A DNA stretch of 64,000 nucleotides from an uncultured Ruminococcus sp. (GTDB lineage: Bacteria > Bacillota > Clostridia > Oscillospirales > Ruminococcaceae), in contig NZ_CAKSNX010000004.1 of NCBI RefSeq assembly GCF_934476685.1, forward strand, positions 124,001 to 188,000, read 5' to 3'. Shown here one piece after another: positions 60,099 to 64,000 of the stretch. The number at the start of each line of letters is the position of its first letter. Within the stretch, counting starts at the first letter, position 1. The position numbers were made by a program, and so were the translations under genes. The notes under the pieces are model-generated. The model was not told where the DNA came from. It saw only the letters and a program-made list of their open reading frames with translations, and made no database searches.

Positions 60099-62039
60099 AT
60101 GGGACTTACTTTAACTGAAAAGATCCTCAAAGCTCACCTTGTTGACGGCGAGTTCGTAAAGGGCAATGAGATCGGAATTCGTATTGATCAGACTCTTACA
60201 CAGGACGCTACTGGTACTATGGCTTATCTTGAATATGAGGCTATGGGCGTTCCTCGTGTCAAGACTGAAAAATCTGTTGCTTATATTGACCACAACACAC
60301 TTCAGTCAGGCTTTGAAAATGCTGATGACCACCGTTTCATCGGTTCAGTCTGCAAAAAGCACGGCATTTATTTCTCACGTCCCGGCAACGGAATCTGTCA
60401 TCAGGTACACCTTGAGAGATTCGGTATTCCAGGAAAGACTCTTATCGGTTCTGACAGCCACACACCAACAGGCGGCGGAATCGGCATGATCGCTATCGGT
60501 GCAGGCGGACTTGACGTTGCTGTTGCAATGGGCGGCGGCGCATACTATATTACATATCCTAACATCGTAAAGGTAAATCTTACAGGAAAGCTCCAGCCAT
60601 GGGTTTCTGCTAAGGACGTTATCCTTGAAGTACTCAGAAGAATGTCCGTTAAGGGCGGTGTAGGAAAGGTTATCGAGTATTGCGGCGAAGGTGTAAAGAC
60701 TCTTACAGTTCCTGAAAGAGCTACTATCACCAACATGGGTGCTGAGCTTGGCGCAACAACTTCTATTTTCCCATCAGATGAAAACACCCTTGCATTCCTC
60801 AAGGCTCAGGACAGAGCTGATGTATGGACAGAACTGAAAGCTGATGATGACGCTGAATATGACGAGGTCATCGACATCAACCTTTCAGAACTCGTTCCTA
60901 TGGCTGCATGTCCACATTCACCTGACAATATAAAGACCTGTGCAGAGCTGGGCGATATGAAGATAGATCAGGTTTGTATCGGTTCATGCACAAATTCATC
61001 TTATGTTGATATGATGAAGGTCGCTCACATTCTTAAGGACAAAACTGTTCACCCTGACGTATCACTTGCTATTGCTCCAGGATCAAAGCAGGTTCTTAAC
61101 ATGATCGCTGAGAACGGCGCACTTGCTGATATGATCGCTGCCGGTGCAAGAATACTTGAATCTGCCTGCGGTCCATGTATCGGTATGGGACAGGCTCCTA
61201 ACTCAAAGGGTATCTCACTCAGAACATTCAACAGAAACTTCCTCGGACGTTCAGGAACAAAGGACGGACAGATATACCTTGTATCACCTGAGCTTGCTGC
61301 AGCTTCAGCACTTACAGGTGTGCTTACTGACCCTAGAACACTTGGAGAAATGCCTGAGATCAAGGTTCCTGAGCATTTCAAGATAAATGACAATATGGTA
61401 GTACCTCCTGTTGACGAGGCTGACATGGATTCAGTTGAAGTCCTCAGAGGACCAAACATCAAGCCTTACCCTGAAACAGCTCCGCTGGTTGAAAGCATTG
61501 AATGTCAGGTATCACTTAAAGTCGGCGACAATATCACTACCGACCATATCATGCCTGCCGGTGCAAAAATACTGCCGCTCCGTTCAAATATCCCTGCTAT
61601 TTCACAGCACTGCTTTACAGTATGTGACGAGGACTTCCCAAGAAGAGCTAAGAACATGGGCAAGTCGATCATCGTAGGCGGTTCAAACTACGGTCAGGGT
61701 TCTTCAAGAGAACACGCTGCTCTTGCACCGCTTTATCTCGGAATCAAGGCTGTACTTGTAAAGAGCTTTGCAAGAATCCACAGAGCTAACCTTATCAACG
61801 CCGGTATCCTTCCTCTCACATTTGTAAATGAGGACGATTATGAGAAGATCAATCAGGGTGATGAGATCGTGCTTGCTAACGTTCGTGCTGACATCGAAGC
61901 CGATAAGACACAGCTTACAGTTGTAAACAAGTCAACAGGCGCTGAGATACCTGTTCTTTGCGAACTCACAGGAAGAACAAAGGATATTATCCTTGCAGGC
62001 GGTCTGCTTGACTACACAAGAGAACAGCTTTCAAAATAA
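60099..62039 (+). CDS. acn: Aconitate hydratase, short (Aquifex/mitochondrial-like) type
   Basis: About 646 residues; isomerises citrate to isocitrate. The start MGLTLTEKILKAHLVDG (ATG 60099) matches the family; the upstream ATG at 60072 lacks a ribosome site. [4Fe-4S] ligands are in IGSCTNSSYVDMM near 300 and ACGPCIGMGQAPNS near 360. SDSHTPTGGGIGMIAIGAGG near 125 and the swivel domain VGGSNYGQGSSREHAALAPLYLG near 535 carry active-site residues. The codon choice is strongly biased, suggesting high expression. With the icd gene downstream it makes 2-oxoglutarate for glutamate synthesis. Confidence 0.95.
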   Translation: MGLTLTEKILKAHLVDGEFVKGNEIGIRIDQTLTQDATGTMAYLEYEAMGVPRVKTEKSVAYIDHNTLQSGFENADDHRFIGSVCKKHGIYFSRPGNGICHQVHLERFGIPGKTLIGSDSHTPTGGGIGMIAIGAGGLDVAVAMGGGAYYITYPNIVKVNLTGKLQPWVSAKDVILEVLRRMSVKGGVGKVIEYCGEGVKTLTVPERATITNMGAELGATTSIFPSDENTLAFLKAQDRADVWTELKADDDAEYDEVIDINLSELVPMAACPHSPDNIKTCAELGDMKIDQVCIGSCTNSSYVDMMKVAHILKDKTVHPDVSLAIAPGSKQVLNMIAENGALADMIAAGARILESACGPCIGMGQAPNSKGISLRTFNRNFLGRSGTKDGQIYLVSPELAAASALTGVLTDPRTLGEMPEIKVPEHFKINDNMVVPPVDEADMDSVEVLRGPNIKPYPETAPLVESIECQVSLKVGDNITTDHIMPAGAKILPLRSNIPAISQHCFTVCDEDFPRRAKNMGKSIIVGGSNYGQGSSREHAALAPLYLGIKAVLVKSFARIHRANLINAGILPLTFVNEDDYEKINQGDEIVLANVRADIEADKTQLTVVNKSTGAEIPVLCELTGRTKDIILAGGLLDYTREQLSK

Positions 62040-62044
62040 TCCGT

Positions 62045-62380
62045 ATGCGAAAAGAAATTCATAGCGGTATTGGTTTCGGATTTGCTTTTATGCTGCTGAC
62101 TATGTATGTGATTTTTAAAGTTACATCAAAAATGGACTTTATCCCCTACCGATACCGTGAATTTCTTATTTTGCCTATTATACTTACAGGCGGTTTGATA
62201 TTCGTCATCGGAGTAATAATTTACAACAAAATTCTAAAAATAATTACAGGAAAGTTATTAACTGATGCTGATTCAGATGTCGAAAAAGAATATATTACTT
62301 TCAAAGTCCAAAGATATGGCATAAGAATGGATATGATAATTTTTCTTGCCGCTGCAGCAGTATATTTTTATTTTAACTGA
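62045..62380 (+). CDS. Small membrane protein of unknown function
   Basis: A 111-residue protein with three hydrophobic helices (about 8-26, 42-66 and 93-110) and short charged loops. No family recognised. It begins 5 bases after the aconitase stop codon, without a clear ribosome site, so it would depend on translational coupling. Its composition is more AT-rich than that of acn. Confidence 0.6.
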   Translation: MRKEIHSGIGFGFAFMLLTMYVIFKVTSKMDFIPYRYREFLILPIILTGGLIFVIGVIIYNKILKIITGKLLTDADSDVEKEYITFKVQRYGIRMDMIIFLAAAAVYFYFN

Positions 62381-62404
62381 TAAATTTTATCGGAAATATT
62401 ATTT

Positions 62405-62962
62405 ATGGGACTTTTTTCAAAACTTTTCAGCAGTAACAGATTTGCCGGATCAAAAAGAGATTTTTCATATATTATTGATATCGCTGCATTAATAACAAAT
62501 AATGACGCTGAAATTATGAGAAATCTGCGTGAATGTGTTGATGATCCTTTAGGATACGGCAGAGAAAATTCTGAAAGATATGCCGAAAGAGGCATTGACA
62601 TCTCCGATGAAACAGATATCAATGAGATATGCTGGATAGGTATGGTAAACGAACTTGCGGAAAATGGCTATCTTTTTACAGCTGATTTTTCTGAAGAGTC
62701 TGATATTGTACTATGGGGACTTTCACAGCTGAAAAATTATAGTCTTATAGAAAAATGTATCAAAGATAACACTCTTGACGAACGTGAATATAATGATGTT
62801 GAAGACCTTGCGCAAGAGGTATCACACAACTCTGACAATGTTTGTATCTGTATGATAGATATTGACAGCGACAGCTATGAGCTTATCATAACTAGCCGTA
62901 ATACTTACAACAAAATATCTGATATCGCAGAAAATAACGGTCATTCAATAAAATCATTTTAA
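62405..62962 (+). CDS. Uncharacterised acidic protein (possibly DUF6630-like)
   Basis: A 185-residue soluble, acidic protein (many Asp/Glu, few basic residues after the first 20). Notable segments are NLRECVDDPLGYGRENSER near 38 and NEICWIGMVNELAENGYLF near 75, reminiscent of DUF6630/SMI1-like accessory proteins; I cannot confirm the family. It lies between two small membrane-protein genes in the acn-icd interval. No obvious ribosome site precedes the ATG. Confidence 0.6.
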   Translation: MGLFSKLFSSNRFAGSKRDFSYIIDIAALITNNDAEIMRNLRECVDDPLGYGRENSERYAERGIDISDETDINEICWIGMVNELAENGYLFTADFSEESDIVLWGLSQLKNYSLIEKCIKDNTLDEREYNDVEDLAQEVSHNSDNVCICMIDIDSDSYELIITSRNTYNKISDIAENNGHSIKSF

Positions 62963-62980
62963 TTTTCATAGGTACAGATT

Positions 62981-63352
62981 ATGAAAGATGAAAATTTCCG
63001 CTCACTTAAAGAAGATTCCAGAGCAAAAGGCTCAGGAAAGTTTAAGAAGTATCTTATCAACGGACTGATACTTTTATTTTGTCTGGTGATAATCGTTATA
63101 TGGCTTAAAAGTAAGATCAAAAAGCTATATAAGGCAGTAAAATTTTTATCAGACCCGACCACTGATAAAAAGATGTTTTTCATTATTATGGCGGTCGTTT
63201 GTGCAGTGGCTGCAATAATTTATCTTTTATTCAGGAAAGATAAAAAGACTGACAAATTCGACAGTACACTATTTATGAACGCAATAGTTGCTGCAACAGG
63301 AATAGTTATGATCTTTATGTTTATTTTTCTTTGCATAAGATCATTGGCATAA
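62981..63352 (+). CDS. Small membrane protein of unknown function
   Basis: A 123-residue protein: a basic N-terminus (residues 1-20), then helices at about 22-40, 65-85 and 98-120, separated by lysine-rich loops ([23 protein letters not shown]). Positive-inside charges predict a cytoplasmic N-terminus. An AGG lies 8 bases before the ATG. No family recognised. It lies 31 bases upstream of icd and is probably co-transcribed. Confidence 0.6.
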   Translation: MKDENFRSLKEDSRAKGSGKFKKYLINGLILLFCLVIIVIWLKSKIKKLYKAVKFLSDPTTDKKMFFIIMAVVCAVAAIIYLLFRKDKKTDKFDSTLFMNAIVAATGIVMIFMFIFLCIRSLA

Positions 63353-63383
63353 TTACAAAATACTAACGCAGGAGGAATCTAAA

Positions 63384-64000
63384 ATGGCAAAAATTCAGAT
63401 GAAAACGCCGCTCGTCGAAATGGACGGCGACGAAATGACCAGAATTATCTGGCAGGAAATCAAGGATATCCTTATTAACCCATACGTTGATCTTAAAACA
63501 GAATACTATGACCTCGGTCTTGTTCACAGAAATGAAACCAACGATCAGGTAACTGTTGATTCAGCAAATGCTACTAAGAAGTACGGCGTTGCTGTAAAGT
63601 GTGCAACTATCACTCCTAATGCAGCAAGAATGCCTGAGTACAACCTTAAGGAAATGTGGAAATCCCCTAACGGCACTATCAGAGCTATGCTTGACGGTAC
63701 TGTTTTCAGAACACCTATCCTCGTTAAGGGTATCACACCATACATTCCTACTTGGACAAAGCCTATCACTATTGCAAGACACGCATACGGCGACGTTTAT
63801 AAGAACGTTGAGATGAAGTGTCCTGAGGGTTCAAAGGCTGAACTTGTTTGCACAGACAAGGACGGAAATGAAACAAGAGAAACTATTTACAACTTTGAGT
63901 GCGACGGAATCATTCAGGGACAGCACAACAAGTCAACTTCTATTGCTTCATTTGCAAGAGCCTGCTTCAATTTTGCTCTTGATAAAAAGCAGGATATCTG
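63384..64000 (+). CDS. icd: NADP-dependent isocitrate dehydrogenase, eukaryotic type, 5' part
   Basis: The gene runs off the right edge; 205 codons are present. It begins [20 protein letters not shown] with the family's GDEMTR turn, followed by [39 protein letters not shown] (substrate serine loop) and [19 protein letters not shown]. These are features of the homodimeric subfamily II enzyme (as in yeast, mammals and some bacteria), not of the E. coli type. GGAGGA sits 8 bases before the ATG. It oxidises isocitrate to 2-oxoglutarate with NADP+. Confidence 0.95.
   Translation, partial: MAKIQMKTPLVEMDGDEMTRIIWQEIKDILINPYVDLKTEYYDLGLVHRNETNDQVTVDSANATKKYGVAVKCATITPNAARMPEYNLKEMWKSPNGTIRAMLDGTVFRTPILVKGITPYIPTWTKPITIARHAYGDVYKNVEMKCPEGSKAELVCTDKDGNETRETIYNFECDGIIQGQHNKSTSIASFARACFNFALDKKQDI

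Overview
The window looks like chromosomal DNA of a low-GC anaerobic clostridial Firmicute, most likely Ruminococcus-like (Oscillospiraceae/Ruminococcaceae). The reasons are: SigA promoters with near-consensus boxes and 17-base spacers, GGAGG-type ribosome binding sites, a T-box riboswitch, Firmicute-type LexA boxes, a dgt-dnaG-rpoD operon, an indolepyruvate:ferredoxin oxidoreductase with a clostridial 2[4Fe-4S] ferredoxin close by, and a VTC/DUF4956/beta-helix surface cluster. This is inferred from gene content; no rRNA or tRNA gene was seen. Most genes lie on the minus strand. No phage, insertion sequence or CRISPR array was recognised.

Layout. 1-3.7 kb: nucleotide-sugar and surface polysaccharide genes (partial UDP-galactopyranose mutase, glycosyltransferase, UDP-glucose dehydrogenase, UDP-glucuronate epimerase). 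3.9-6.3 kb: NfeD/SPFH membrane pair and a YdcF protein. 6.3-8.5 kb: leuA behind a T-box with a probable CUC (Leu) specifier. 8.6-12.7 kb: galT, a TetR regulator with a perfect 21-base palindrome over its promoter, and glycogen branching enzyme. 12.7-20.5 kb: two half-size ChrA transporters, a degenerate GH25 membrane protein, Rrf2, the rpoD-dnaG-dgt operon, yigZ and rpmE. 20.6-26.3 kb: beta-helix lipoprotein, DUF4956, VTC polyphosphate-polymerase-like protein and a two-component system. 26.4-28.7 kb: XRE-cupin regulator behind a leader terminator, SOS-controlled Y-family polymerase and ferredoxin. 28.9-34.0 kb: iorA/iorB with phenylacetate-CoA ligase, ACT and HD proteins. 34.3-37.8 kb: MATE pump and a second two-component system. 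37.8-38.4 kb: a gene-free stretch with two tandem, related, structured elements that look like small RNA loci. 38.4-41.7 kb: pncB and a Na/Pi cotransporter. 41.8-48.7 kb: full F-type ATP synthase operon with a two-carboxylate (Na+-type) c subunit. 49-52.3 kb: lipoprotein and a GntR/YtrA-type ABC operon. 52.3-60 kb: NlpC/P60 endopeptidase, ddl-murI-ywiB-argS operon, eukaryotic-type HisA and a transglutaminase-like lipoprotein. 60-64 kb: aconitase, three unknown genes and the start of a eukaryotic-type isocitrate dehydrogenase.

How they fit together. The window is mainly core metabolism and envelope biology: wall precursor supply (murI, ddl), wall turnover (NlpC/P60), envelope sensing (two histidine kinases, GntR-ABC), glycogen and galactose use, oxidative 2-oxoglutarate synthesis (acn, icd), leucine synthesis under tRNA control, and aryl-pyruvate oxidation to acyl-CoA thioesters. 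The least explained item is the tandem pair at 37.9-38.36 kb: two loci with conserved flanks, a hairpin whose two arms differ together between copies, an exposed CCCUUUC segment, and a conserved intrinsic terminator.
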